Source: Pseudomonas alkylphenolica
Lineage (GTDB): Bacteria > Pseudomonadota > Gammaproteobacteria > Pseudomonadales > Pseudomonadaceae
Assembly: GCF_004025535.1 (NCBI RefSeq)
Contig: NZ_QJRG01000034.1
Coordinates: forward strand, 620,001 to 684,000
Reading direction: 5' to 3'
DNA length: 64,000 nt
Both the position numbers and the translations under genes were made by a program. Positions 26,790 through 34,708 of this stretch are shown in pieces (the first letter of the stretch is position 1; each line of letters opens with the position of its first letter). The notes under the pieces were generated by a model. That model saw only the letters and a program-made list of their open reading frames with translations, did no database searches and was not told the origin of the DNA.

Positions 26790-27476
26790 TCACACCATAA
26801 GGGTCAGCAGCGGCGCTGCGAACAGGTTCAACAACCCGGTCAGGACCATCACCAGACCCGCTACAGAGCCCTCTTCCCTGCCGACTTCCTGCGCGCGGCT
26901 GACCCCGGCGCCATGGGCCCCGACACCGAACAGCGCACCGCGTGCCAGCGGTGTACGCAACGGCAGGAATCTGAGCAGCACCCCGCCGAACATGGCCCCC
27001 AGCACCCCGGTGAACATCACGAACACTGCAGTCAGCTCCGGAACGCCGCCCAGGTCACGCGCCAGTGGCATGGCAAAGGGTGTGGTAATCGAGCGCGGCA
27101 ACAACGACAGACTTACCGCACTGTCCAGCGACAACAGATGCGCCAGCCCCCAGGAACTGCCGATCGAGGCTGCGCTGCCCACCACCATGCCCAGGGTCAG
27201 AGCCGGCCAATGGCGCGCCAGCAACGCCCGTTGTTGCCAGATCGGAATGGCAAAGGCCACCGTCACCGGCCCCAATACCGACATCAACCAGTGGGTATCA
27301 CGCGAATACTCGGCATAAGCGGTGTTCAGCGGCACGGCAATCGCCAGCAGCAACACCGGTACCAGGATCAACGGCGATAGCAGATAGCGCCCGGTACGTC
27401 GGTACAGCCAGCGGCTGCCCAGGTAGGCAAGCAAGGTCAAGGCAAGCCAGAACAGCGGCATCGGTTCAAACGTCAT
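26790..27476 (-). CDS. LrgB/CidB-family membrane protein
   Basis: This 228-residue integral membrane protein has about six helices. Its conserved LLPRSITTPFAMPLARDLGG and FGVGAHGAGVSRA motifs define the LrgB (YohK) family. It pairs with an upstream LrgA-like gene (overlap 27466-27476). The family has been linked to holin-like functions, murein hydrolase control and, for some members, glycolate or pyruvate transport. Which of these applies here is unknown. Confidence 0.92.
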   Translation of the reverse strand: MTFEPMPLFWLALTLLAYLGSRWLYRRTGRYLLSPLILVPVLLLAIAVPLNTAYAEYSRDTHWLMSVLGPVTVAFAIPIWQQRALLARHWPALTLGMVVGSAASIGSSWGLAHLLSLDSAVSLSLLPRSITTPFAMPLARDLGGVPELTAVFVMFTGVLGAMFGGVLLRFLPLRTPLARGALFGVGAHGAGVSRAQEVGREEGSVAGLVMVLTGLLNLFAAPLLTLMV

Positions 27477-27852
27477 GACGCATCCTCCAGCGGCACACCC
27501 ACTCCACGGTAACCGCCGTCATCACCATGACCATCAAGGTGCTGACGCCGATAACCAGCAGGATCCGCCACCCCTCATCACGCAGCAGGCTGCCGTAATC
27601 GAGCAGGCTCATCAGTGCGGGGATGAAGAACAACAGCATTTCGGCCATCAACAGGCCCGCGCCCAATTGCAATGTGGCCGGCTTCAGCCAGCCCAGGGCA
27701 AACAGGATCAACAACAGTGCCAGACCCATGACGCCGCCGGGAATTGGCCAGCCCAGCCAGGCTGCCAACTGGCCGCCGAAAGCATAGAGGGCAAGAAATA
27801 CCGCCAGCTCGGCGAGCAGGCGGAAAAAACGCTTGGTAGATGCGGTAGTCAT
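27466..27852 (-). CDS. LrgA/CidA-family holin-like protein
   Basis: This 128-residue membrane protein has four helices and the family motif IPGGVMGLALLLILFALGWLK, with LLFIPALMSLLDYGSLLRDEG. It overlaps the LrgB gene by 11 bases, so they form an operon. The start ATG 27852 lies downstream of AGAGG; a TTG at 27870 would overlap that site. A divergent LysR gene starts 98 bp upstream and probably controls the pair, as CidR does in Gram-positives. Confidence 0.9.
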   Translation of the reverse strand: MTTASTKRFFRLLAELAVFLALYAFGGQLAAWLGWPIPGGVMGLALLLILFALGWLKPATLQLGAGLLMAEMLLFFIPALMSLLDYGSLLRDEGWRILLVIGVSTLMVMVMTAVTVEWVCRWRMRHDV

Positions 27853-27949
27853 CGTGGGGAACCTCTTCAAGGCACTATTCTAAAAGGCCATCCACCACGC
27901 GAAAAACGAATTGTTAGACTGGCTTCCATTCCACTATGGAATTTAACGC

Positions 27950-28837
27950 ATGGAATTCAAACAGCTGCGCAGCTTTATCGAAGTCATCCACCGTGGGGGC
28001 TTTACCCAGGCGTCCCACAGCCTGCACATCAGCCAGTCGGCGGTCAGCAAGCAAGTGGCACAACTGGAGCAGGACCTGGGCGTTGCCCTGCTCGAGCGCC
28101 AGGGCTCGCACTTGCACCTGACCGCCGCCGGCAAGGTGGTGCTGGAGCGCGGCGAAGCGATGCTGCGCCTGCGCCAGGAGTTGCAGAACGAACTCGACGA
28201 CCTCAGCCAACTGGCCCGCGGTGAACTGCGCCTGGGGCTGCCGCTGCTGGGCAGCGATGCCCTGTTTGCCCGCCTGTTTGCCGAGTACCGGCGGCGCTAC
28301 CCGAATATCACCGTTTATCTGCTCGAAGGCGGTAGTCGCAATGTTGAACAAGCCGTACTCAGCGGAGAGCTGGAACTGGGTGGCAGCCTGACGCCTAGCG
28401 ACCCGGCGTTCGCCTTTCAACCGTTCTGCAATGAACCGCTCGACGCCCTGCTACCTGCGGACCATCCATTGGCCGCCGCCGAGCACGTACACCTGGCACA
28501 ACTGGCCGATACACCGTTCCTGCTGTACCAGAGCAGCTTCGTGCTCAATGACCGCTTGCTCAGCGCTTGCCAGAAGGTGGGGTTCACGCCCAAGGAAGGC
28601 GGGCGCAGCGGCCAGGCCGATTTCCTCGCTGCCCTGGTGGCCGCAGGCCAGGGCGTGGTGCTGCTGCCCAGTGTGGTGGCCAGAGGACTGGAGCGCCCCG
28701 GCGTGGTGCGGCTGGCCCTGAGCGAGCCCACCGACCTGCGCTGGGACATCGCCTTCATCTGGCGTGAAGGCGCCTACTTGTCGCGGGCGGCCCAAGCCTG
28801 GTTGCAACTGTTGCGCGAGCAACAACCACCGACGTGA
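27950..28837 (+). CDS. LysR-family regulator, probably of the LrgAB operon
   Basis: This 295-residue protein has an N-terminal helix-turn-helix (MEFKQLRSFIEV...GFTQASHSLHISQSAVSKQVAQLE) and an effector-binding domain of CynR/CysB type. It is divergent from the lrgA-like gene across a short shared promoter region, the arrangement typical of cidABC/CidR-like systems. The effector is unknown. Confidence 0.88.
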   Translation: MEFKQLRSFIEVIHRGGFTQASHSLHISQSAVSKQVAQLEQDLGVALLERQGSHLHLTAAGKVVLERGEAMLRLRQELQNELDDLSQLARGELRLGLPLLGSDALFARLFAEYRRRYPNITVYLLEGGSRNVEQAVLSGELELGGSLTPSDPAFAFQPFCNEPLDALLPADHPLAAAEHVHLAQLADTPFLLYQSSFVLNDRLLSACQKVGFTPKEGGRSGQADFLAALVAAGQGVVLLPSVVARGLERPGVVRLALSEPTDLRWDIAFIWREGAYLSRAAQAWLQLLREQQPPT

Positions 28838-29293
28838 TCAGCCACGCAGTGCGCTCATCAGCTCAGCCAGCCACGGCTCGGCGTCGGTTTCAGGGGTCAC
28901 GGTTTCACTGGCGTCCAGACGCAGCATGGGCTGCACCTCATTGATGCCCAGTTCGGCGAACAGTTCGCGCAGCTGCTCGCCGCCACCACAGAAGGTATCG
29001 CCGTAGCTGGAGTCACCCAGGGCGATGACCGCACCGGGCAAACCGCGCCAGGCCGCCGGCAACACATCGCGGATTTCACTGAACAACGGCATCAGGTTGT
29101 CGGGCAACTCGCCCATGCCGGTCGTCGAGGTCACTGCCAGAAACGCCTCCGGGGCAAAGCCCTGAAGATCCTGCAAAGTGGCTCGGGCAGCGTGCCAGGC
29201 CTCGAATCCTGCAGCTTTGAGCAGCGATTCGGCATGCCGTGCGACTTCTTCGGCCGTACCGTAGACCGAACCGGAAAGGATGGCGACTTTCAT
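28838..29293 (-). CDS. Flavodoxin, MioC-like
   Basis: This 151-residue FMN-binding electron carrier has the phosphate-binding loop SGSVYGTAEEVA at residues 7-18, the 50s loop STTGMGELPDN and the 90s loop ALGDSSYGDTFCGGGEQL. ATG 29293 is preferred, since the frame to 29347 adds residues before the first strand. The partner reductase is unknown. It is divergent from the LOV gene, and the stop directly follows that of the convergent LysR gene. Confidence 0.9.
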   Translation of the reverse strand: MKVAILSGSVYGTAEEVARHAESLLKAAGFEAWHAARATLQDLQGFAPEAFLAVTSTTGMGELPDNLMPLFSEIRDVLPAAWRGLPGAVIALGDSSYGDTFCGGGEQLRELFAELGINEVQPMLRLDASETVTPETDAEPWLAELMSALRG

Positions 29294-29362
29294 AGAGGGT
29301 TCCGAAACTGAGTAAAAACGTAGGATACTAACATTGGGCAGTGGCAAAAGGCCTCAATCGCC

Positions 29363-29397
29363 GAATCAGCACAGTGGTGCAATCCACTGGAATCAGC
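29363..29397. promoter_or_regulatory. Palindrome nested in direct repeats upstream of the LOV gene
   Basis: GAATCAGC (29363-29370) is repeated at 29390-29397, and between the copies lies CAGTGG-TGCAAT-CCACTG (29372-29389). The structure ends 36 bp before the LOV ATG, in the gap shared with the divergent flavodoxin gene. The regulator is unknown. It does not match the direct-repeat consensus I recall for PplR1. Confidence 0.45.
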
Positions 29398-29432
29398 CAG
29401 CCGCCCTCTCCAAGACCTTGCGGACGTTATTG

Positions 29433-29891
29433 ATGATCAACGCCAAACTGCTACAACGCATGATTGATGCCTCCAATGACGGCATCGTGGTCGCTGAACA
29501 GGAAGGCGATGATGACACCATCCTGATTTATGTGAACCCGGCGTTTGAGCGCCTGACCGGCTACGGAGCCAACGATATCCTCTACCGCGATTGCCGTTTT
29601 CTGCAAAACGATGACCGTGACCAGGCCTCTCGCGCACTGATTCGCGAGGCGATCAAAAGCGGCCAGCCGTGCCGGGAAATCCTGCGCAACTACCGCAAGG
29701 ACGGCAGTGCATTCTGGAACGAGCTGTCGATTACCCCTGTGTATATCGAAGCCGATCAGCGCAAATACTTCATCGGCATCCAGAAAGATGTCAGCCGTCA
29801 GGTCGAGGCGGAGCAGCGAGTAATCGAGCTTGAGCGCGAACTGGCTCAGGCGCGGGCACGCATTGCTGAACTGGAAAGCGACGAACGGTAA
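29433..29891 (+). CDS. Short LOV blue-light photoreceptor, PpSB1-LOV-like
   Basis: This 152-residue protein is a single PAS/LOV core with short N- and C-terminal helices. The flavin-adduct cysteine is Cys54 in YRDCRFLQ, and the flavin-contacting pattern FERLTGY, LRNYRKDGSAFWNELSITPV and YFIGIQKDVS is complete. It closely resembles the two short LOV proteins of P. putida KT2440 (PpSB1, PpSB2), which bind FMN, dimerise through the C-terminal helix and switch on blue light. The ATG at 29433 (MINAKLLQRM) gives the family length. It lies in the same cluster as a PilZ-like gene and a LitR-type regulator, which points to a light-response module. Confidence 0.92.
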   Translation: MINAKLLQRMIDASNDGIVVAEQEGDDDTILIYVNPAFERLTGYGANDILYRDCRFLQNDDRDQASRALIREAIKSGQPCREILRNYRKDGSAFWNELSITPVYIEADQRKYFIGIQKDVSRQVEAEQRVIELERELAQARARIAELESDER

Positions 29892-29963
29892 AAACAAAAC
29901 TGCCGCTCAGTTGTCCATCACGGTGAAGAAATGCGCTCACGTCCGCCACTTTCGAGTTCGACC

Positions 29964-30569
29964 ATGCAAGCAAATGCCCTCCTGACTCAGGATGAGCTGG
30001 ATTTCATCCGGACCATGCAGCACACGTCCCTGCCTTCACCGGCGGAGTCGGTGTCGCGCCTGATGGTCTCTGGCGGCAGTGACATCAAAAACCTGCTGAC
30101 CCGGCTGATCGCCGATGAGCAGGTCACCTTGCAGGCGCAGTTCGACAACCACCAGATGACCTTTCCGCTGCACCTGGTCGAAGACGAGTTCCACGCCCTG
30201 CAACTGCAGCTGGGCGCGCCGCGCATCTATGAAGAAGGCCCGATGGTGCGCCCATGGCGGCTGACCCTTGAGTCGCCGCTGGCGCTGGAAGACGACCTGG
30301 GTTTGAGTACCGGCCTGTGGGTACGGGAAATTTCGTTCAAGGGGGTGCTGGTAGACGTTCGTGACCAGCCCGAGCCGCCTGAAACCTTCGACCTCTGGTT
30401 CAGCCCGGACAATTGCGCCCCCATCGCCTTGCACGGCATCCTGCAGCGGCGCACCGGGCAAAACCTTGCGGCCTACAACCTCTGCGAAAGCCAGCAGAGC
30501 GAGATCGAACGGCTACGCGAGTACATCCTTCAGGCCCACCGCCAGGCCCATCCGGAGCTGCACCCTTAA
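29964..30569 (+). CDS. PilZ-like / YcgR-N-like protein of unknown function
   Basis: This 201-residue soluble protein lies 72 bp after the LOV gene. Residues about 35-90 (LLTRLIADEQVTLQ...FPLHLVEDEFHALQL) resemble the beta-rich N-domain of YcgR-like proteins. The part after residue 105 (LWVREISFKGVLVDV) resembles a PilZ core with E in place of D/N in the (D/N)xSxxG motif. No clean RxxxR is seen, only RPWR. Binding of c-di-GMP is therefore doubtful. It converges on the MerR-type gene with a 4-base overlap at the 3' ends. Confidence 0.6.
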   Translation: MQANALLTQDELDFIRTMQHTSLPSPAESVSRLMVSGGSDIKNLLTRLIADEQVTLQAQFDNHQMTFPLHLVEDEFHALQLQLGAPRIYEEGPMVRPWRLTLESPLALEDDLGLSTGLWVREISFKGVLVDVRDQPEPPETFDLWFSPDNCAPIALHGILQRRTGQNLAAYNLCESQQSEIERLREYILQAHRQAHPELHP

Positions 30570-31516
30570 CTGTCCAGGTGACCGGCCAGGTATTGCTGCA
30601 AGCGGCGGCGCATTAGCCGGCCTTCACTGCCCAGGCACGCCACTTGCGAACCGATCAGGCTGTCCTGGGCCATGTCCGCCGCCTCGCCAGCCAGCAACAG
30701 CGGGCACTCCAGCGTAAGGGCCAGATGCGCCAGGCGCTTGGGCAAGTCGTGCGCTGGCGGGTGATTCGAGAACAGCACCAGGGCATGCGGCATCATGCGC
30801 TCACACACCAGATGCAGCTCTTCGACCGGCTGCCCCAGCCCCAGCACGGTCACGGCGATGTCACTGCTGCTCAGTAACAACGCTGCCACCAGCAACTCCA
30901 GTTCCCGGCAATGCCCGGGAATGGCGGCCAACAGTACTCTGGCTTCCTGTTGATCACCCGACAGCTGCAGGCGCTGCAATACCCGTCCGCGCAGAAAACC
31001 GTCGAGGAACAGCCATTCGCTGAGGTGGCCGAACGCCTCCTGGGTGCTGCGCAGCTCTTGCCAGACCGGCAACAGGATGTCCTGGAACGTGACCACCAGC
31101 GGATAACTGCTGAACACCTGGCCATACACCTGCTCCAGCCGGCGCTCATCGAACGCCCGAACGGCTTGACGCAGCTGCAACTGCCATTGTTTGAAATCGT
31201 CCTGGGAAGCCTGGCTACGCGGCGCCTCGGCCTGAGACTTGAGAGTCTGGTTGCGGGCGAGAATCTTGCCGACCTTGCTCACCGCCACCCCACGCTCGAT
31301 CCAGCCGAGGATGTTGCGCACCTCGTCGATGTCGGCCTGGGAATACAGGCGATGCCCACTTTCGGTGCGCGTCGGTTGAATCAGCCCGTATCGGCGCTCC
31401 CATGCACGCAGAGTGACCGGGTTGATGCCGGTCAGGCGCGACACTTCACGGATCGGAAACAGCTCCTCCTGATCGAGATTACCGGGACTCAACGAAGACT
31501 GGGCAGGTTCAAGCAT
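30566..31516 (-). CDS. MerR-family regulator of the LitR/CarH class II type (PplR-like)
   Basis: This 316-residue regulator has an N-terminal MerR helix-turn-helix (FPIREVSRLTGINPVTLRAWERRYGL, residues 20-45) and a C-terminal cobalamin-binding-like fold from about residue 110. The expected cobalamin-ligand motif (D/ExHxxG) is replaced by PGHCREL at 200-206. This fits the B12-independent class II LitR proteins of P. putida (PplR1-3), which work with short LOV receptors. Those proteins control photolyase, folE and other light-induced genes. The nearby LOV gene makes a light role likely. It is divergent from the ABM-membrane gene. Confidence 0.85.
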   Translation of the reverse strand: MLEPAQSSLSPGNLDQEELFPIREVSRLTGINPVTLRAWERRYGLIQPTRTESGHRLYSQADIDEVRNILGWIERGVAVSKVGKILARNQTLKSQAEAPRSQASQDDFKQWQLQLRQAVRAFDERRLEQVYGQVFSSYPLVVTFQDILLPVWQELRSTQEAFGHLSEWLFLDGFLRGRVLQRLQLSGDQQEARVLLAAIPGHCRELELLVAALLLSSSDIAVTVLGLGQPVEELHLVCERMMPHALVLFSNHPPAHDLPKRLAHLALTLECPLLLAGEAADMAQDSLIGSQVACLGSEGRLMRRRLQQYLAGHLDS

Positions 31517-31738
31517 TGCCGGGAAACCACGATTCTAGGGCCAAGGCGCATTCTACTCCGGGCACTACGGGGCGACCATTGGCAATTCTGTGAGGCAGCA
31601 CACGATCAGCACTGACGAGTCAGGTTATTTGAGGAATAATCCGTGCCCGCTTTTTGCATGCAAGCAGATGCCGTCCACCACCCCGGACGCATTTCATGGG
31701 CAGGCCACCCGCCACGCCCAGTTGCCAGGAGATACACA

Positions 31739-32308
31739 ATGTCTACCCCACCCGTAACCTTGATGGTGACGCGCCGCGTCGCCGAAGGCCGCTATCAGGA
31801 CCTGATGAGCTGGCTGCACGAAGGCGAACAGCTGGCCACCGACTTTACCGGTTACCTGGGCTCCGGCGTGCTCGCGCCGCCTCCGCAGGGGGACGAGTTC
31901 CAGATCATCTTCCGCTTCACCAACGAGCAGACCATGCAGGCCTGGGAGCACTCGGCCTCGCGCAAGGCCTGGCTGGCCCGCGGCAACGGCCTGTTCGAGC
32001 AACCCCTGGAGTTGCGCGCCAGTGGCCTGGACGGCTGGTTTGGCACCAATCCGGTGCAACGTCCACCACGCTGGAAACAAGCAGTAGCAATCTGGCTCGC
32101 GTTCTTTCCCGTTTCGCTGTTGTTCAACCTGCTGTTCGGCCACTGGCTCAGTGCCCTGGACCTGGTGCCGCGAATATTGCTGAGCACCTTGGGCCTGACG
32201 CCCTTGATGGTGTATTTCTTCATCCCGTTGTCGACCCGCGTACTGGCCAACTGGCTCAATGCGCCGACACGTCGCGCCAGCCCGCAGGGTGCGCGCAACC
32301 CCGCTTAG
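31739..32308 (+). CDS. Membrane-anchored antibiotic-biosynthesis-monooxygenase (ABM) domain protein
   Basis: This 189-residue protein has an N-terminal ABM-type alpha-beta dimer domain (residues 5-95; RRVAEGRYQDLMSWLHEG and FQIIFRFTNEQTMQAWEHS) followed by two transmembrane helices (about 113-133 and 143-163). The AGGAG site is 7 nt before ATG 31739. The function is unknown, and the fused helices suggest a membrane-bound role. The next plus-strand gene is folM, 55 bp away. It is divergent from the LitR-type regulator, a position that light regulation could use. Confidence 0.8.
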   Translation: MSTPPVTLMVTRRVAEGRYQDLMSWLHEGEQLATDFTGYLGSGVLAPPPQGDEFQIIFRFTNEQTMQAWEHSASRKAWLARGNGLFEQPLELRASGLDGWFGTNPVQRPPRWKQAVAIWLAFFPVSLLFNLLFGHWLSALDLVPRILLSTLGLTPLMVYFFIPLSTRVLANWLNAPTRRASPQGARNPA

Positions 32309-32363
32309 TTCGGGTATGCTGGGGGCTATCCAAGCGAACCTGCAAAAGTTGACCGCCCCCACC

Positions 32364-33062
32364 ATGAACAGCCCAATTCTTGTCACCGGAGCCAGCCAGC
32401 GAGTCGGCCTGGCGTTGGCCCTGAACCTGGCGCAGGCCGGCCATACCGTGGTCAGCGCCAGCCGCAGTAAAAGCCCCAAGGCTGAGCATCCGAACATCAT
32501 CCAGTTTCAGGCCGACCTGTGCCTGGAGCAGGACCGTCTGGCCCTGATCGACCACCTGCAGCGCAACTACGATGGCCTGCGCGCGATCATCCACAACGCA
32601 TCGCTGTGGCTCGATGATGACCTGGCCAACCTCAACACCATGTTCAAGCTGCATGTCGAAGCGCCCTATCACCTGAACCTGGCGCTGGGCGAGCAACTGC
32701 TGAAGATGAACAAGGCCGATATCATCCATATCTGCGACGAAACTTCCTCGCGCGGCAGCAAGAGCCATATCGGCTATGCCGCCACCAAAGCGGCGTTGCA
32801 AAACATGGTGCTGTCGTTTGCCGAAAAGTACGCCCCGGTGGTCAGGGTCAACGCGATTCTGCCAGGGCTGCTGATCCTCAAGGAAAACAGCGACGACGCC
32901 TATCGCCAGCAAACCCTTAAAAAGGCCCTGCTGGAATTCGAGCCCGGTGCCCAGCCGCTGATCGAAGCGGTGCAGTTCCTGCTCGAAAGCCAATACAGCA
33001 CAGGCAGCAACGTGGTCATCAACGGTGGCCGTCACCTGAAGAACCGAATTGCCGTCGATTGA
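32364..33062 (+). CDS. folM: Dihydromonapterin reductase FolM
   Basis: This 232-residue SDR reduces dihydromonapterin to tetrahydromonapterin, the cofactor of phenylalanine hydroxylase in pseudomonads. The cofactor motif is TGASQRVG (residues 8-15), with the ASRSK start of the NADPH site and the catalytic Tyr-Lys pair in HIGYAATKAAL. ATG 32364 gives the normal length; the longer frame to 32259 overlaps the upstream gene. A link between tetrahydropterin, Phe hydroxylase and the homogentisate pathway 10 kb upstream is a plausible but unproven connection. Confidence 0.88.
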   Translation: MNSPILVTGASQRVGLALALNLAQAGHTVVSASRSKSPKAEHPNIIQFQADLCLEQDRLALIDHLQRNYDGLRAIIHNASLWLDDDLANLNTMFKLHVEAPYHLNLALGEQLLKMNKADIIHICDETSSRGSKSHIGYAATKAALQNMVLSFAEKYAPVVRVNAILPGLLILKENSDDAYRQQTLKKALLEFEPGAQPLIEAVQFLLESQYSTGSNVVINGGRHLKNRIAVD

Positions 33063-33086
33063 ATTGTCCCTGTCACGAGAACGACC

Positions 33087-33383
33087 ATGAACGACCAACA
33101 GAAACTCGAGCTCGAAGCCGCGGCATTCCGCCGGCTGGTAGCCCACCTGGACAGCCGCAAGGATGTGCAGAACATCGACCTGATGAACCTCTCCGGCTTC
33201 TGCCGCAACTGCCTGTCCAAATGGTACAAGGCCGCCGCCGACGAGCGTCAGATCGAGCTGAGCATGGATGAGGCCCGTGAAGTGGTGTACGGCATGCCTT
33301 ACGCCGAATGGAAAACCCAATACCAGAAAGAAGCCAGCGCCGAACAACAGGCGGCGTATGCCAAAGGAAAGCCAAATGACTGA
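33087..33383 (+). CDS. DUF1244-family protein
   Basis: This 98-residue small protein has the family pattern AAAFRRLVAHLDSRKDVQN, NLSGFCRNCLSKWY and MPYAEWKTQYQ, a mainly helical proteobacterial family. The function is unknown. It overlaps the HopJ-like gene by 8 bases and follows folM by 24 bp, so all three may form one operon. Confidence 0.85.
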   Translation: MNDQQKLELEAAAFRRLVAHLDSRKDVQNIDLMNLSGFCRNCLSKWYKAAADERQIELSMDEAREVVYGMPYAEWKTQYQKEASAEQQAAYAKGKPND

Positions 33384-33714
33384 TCTGAACACCCTGCGCA
33401 CCAGCCTGGCGTCCGGCGCACATCAATTCGCCGACACCCTGAGCTTTATCGCAGCCCATTACGACTACCAGCCACAGGCGTTCACCAATGGCGGCGTGGA
33501 AAACGCTGCCGGGCAGAACGAAGGCTCGTGCAAGACCCTGGGCCTGGCCCTGCTCGAAGGCTTGAGCGACCAGGAAGCGCTGCTGGCGTTCGGCGAGCAC
33601 TATCGCTCGGTGCTGGCGACCCCCGAAGGCACTGATCACGGCAACATCCGCGCCCTGATCCAGCACGGCCTGGCCGGGGTGAGCTTCAGCGCGCAGCCGC
33701 TCAAGGCACGTTAA
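33376..33714 (+). CDS. HopJ-family protein
   Basis: This 112-residue protein matches the HopJ type III effector family by name: LRTSLASGAHQFADTLSFIAAHYDYQPQAFTNGG and ENAAGQNEGSCKTLGLALLEGLS. Members occur widely in bacteria with no type III system, so the effector label is probably not its function. No secretion genes are present in the window. It overlaps DUF1244 by 8 bases, and its 3' end overlaps that of the convergent hydrolase. Confidence 0.85.
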   Translation: MTDLNTLRTSLASGAHQFADTLSFIAAHYDYQPQAFTNGGVENAAGQNEGSCKTLGLALLEGLSDQEALLAFGEHYRSVLATPEGTDHGNIRALIQHGLAGVSFSAQPLKAR

Positions 33715-34648
33715 GCGCCAGCACCCGTCCTGGCGTGTTGTCGGCCAGTTGCCCCTGCTGCAGCCAATGCAGGGCAATTGGCCAGAGCCGCTTCTGAAAG
33801 CGGTTGTGGAAGAATGCGAAATGACCGATCTGGGCCACCTCGATGTCAGCCGGCGCAATGCGCAGATGGCTGCGTGAACTGCCTTCGAAATAACCCAGCA
33901 AACGCTCGATTGCCGCCACCGTACCGAAAGGATCGTCGGTCAGGCTGATCGCCAGCGTCTGCGCCTTCACCCGGGCAAAGGGCAACTCACCCAGCGCCTT
34001 GCCACTGGGGCGCAACTCGTAGGCTGCGGTCCGTGTACTCCAGTCTCTGACCACGCCGGCCGGCGTATCCTCGAGCCAGCCCAGGCGTTTGCCCGGAAAA
34101 TAACCGAATACCCGCGTCAGCAACGGCATCAGCACATGCCATTTGCCGAACAGCTGCCAACGGCTGTCGGCCGCATAGTCACGCCAGTAGGCAAACTGGG
34201 CACCGACCGTCACCAGCCGGCGCACCCGGGCAGACGAAGTGGCCAGCCCCGCCGCGCAGCCGCCAAAGCTGTGGCCGACGACATCAATGGGTTGACCGGG
34301 GAACTCGCGTGCGGCGCGTTGCAGGATGGCCTCGAAATCCAGCGCTCCCCAGTCGGTCCAGGACGCCTGGAAATGGCGCATGACCTGTGGTCGCGACTCG
34401 CCGATACCGCGATAGTCATAAGTCATGACATCGAAGCCGTGGCTGAACAGGTATTGGGCAAAGCGGGCGTAATAACTGCACCGCACCGACGTCGCCGCGT
34501 TGATGATCACCACTGCACGGGTGCTGTCTGGGACCGCGTGGCGCCAGCAAAAGCCGCCGAGTGGATAACCATCGCCTGCACATTCAACAAACGCCTGGGC
34601 GGTGTTGCTGACGGCGGGCAGAGGGGGAAATGTTTCGAGGCTGCTCAT
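33701..34648 (-). CDS. Alpha/beta hydrolase family protein
   Basis: This 315-residue hydrolase has a nucleophile elbow GHSFGG (residues 125-130), TYDYRGIGES, a late Asp in SLTDDPFG and a final His in QIGHFAFFH, a full Ser-Asp-His set. The pattern fits the predicted alpha/beta hydrolase group of about 300 residues sometimes called YheT-like or serine aminopeptidase S33. The substrate is unknown. It overlaps the HopJ-like gene at the 3' ends by 14 bases and lies 60 bp after fabV. Confidence 0.8.
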   Translation of the reverse strand: MSSLETFPPLPAVSNTAQAFVECAGDGYPLGGFCWRHAVPDSTRAVVIINAATSVRCSYYARFAQYLFSHGFDVMTYDYRGIGESRPQVMRHFQASWTDWGALDFEAILQRAAREFPGQPIDVVGHSFGGCAAGLATSSARVRRLVTVGAQFAYWRDYAADSRWQLFGKWHVLMPLLTRVFGYFPGKRLGWLEDTPAGVVRDWSTRTAAYELRPSGKALGELPFARVKAQTLAISLTDDPFGTVAAIERLLGYFEGSSRSHLRIAPADIEVAQIGHFAFFHNRFQKRLWPIALHWLQQGQLADNTPGRVLALNVP

Positions 34649-34708
34649 GGGGAAACCTCAAACAGTCGCCGCCCCGGTGCGAACACAGGGGCGGCGGCGG
34701 TGGGCGGG

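Noticed and set aside
30566..31516. Classical B12-dependent CarH/LitR photoreceptor
   Set aside because: The cobalamin-ligand motif is replaced by PGHCREL and a LOV receptor is next door, so the class II, B12-independent type fits better.
33376..33714. Type III secretion effector HopJ
   Set aside because: The family name is historical; members occur without type III systems and no secretion genes are nearby.
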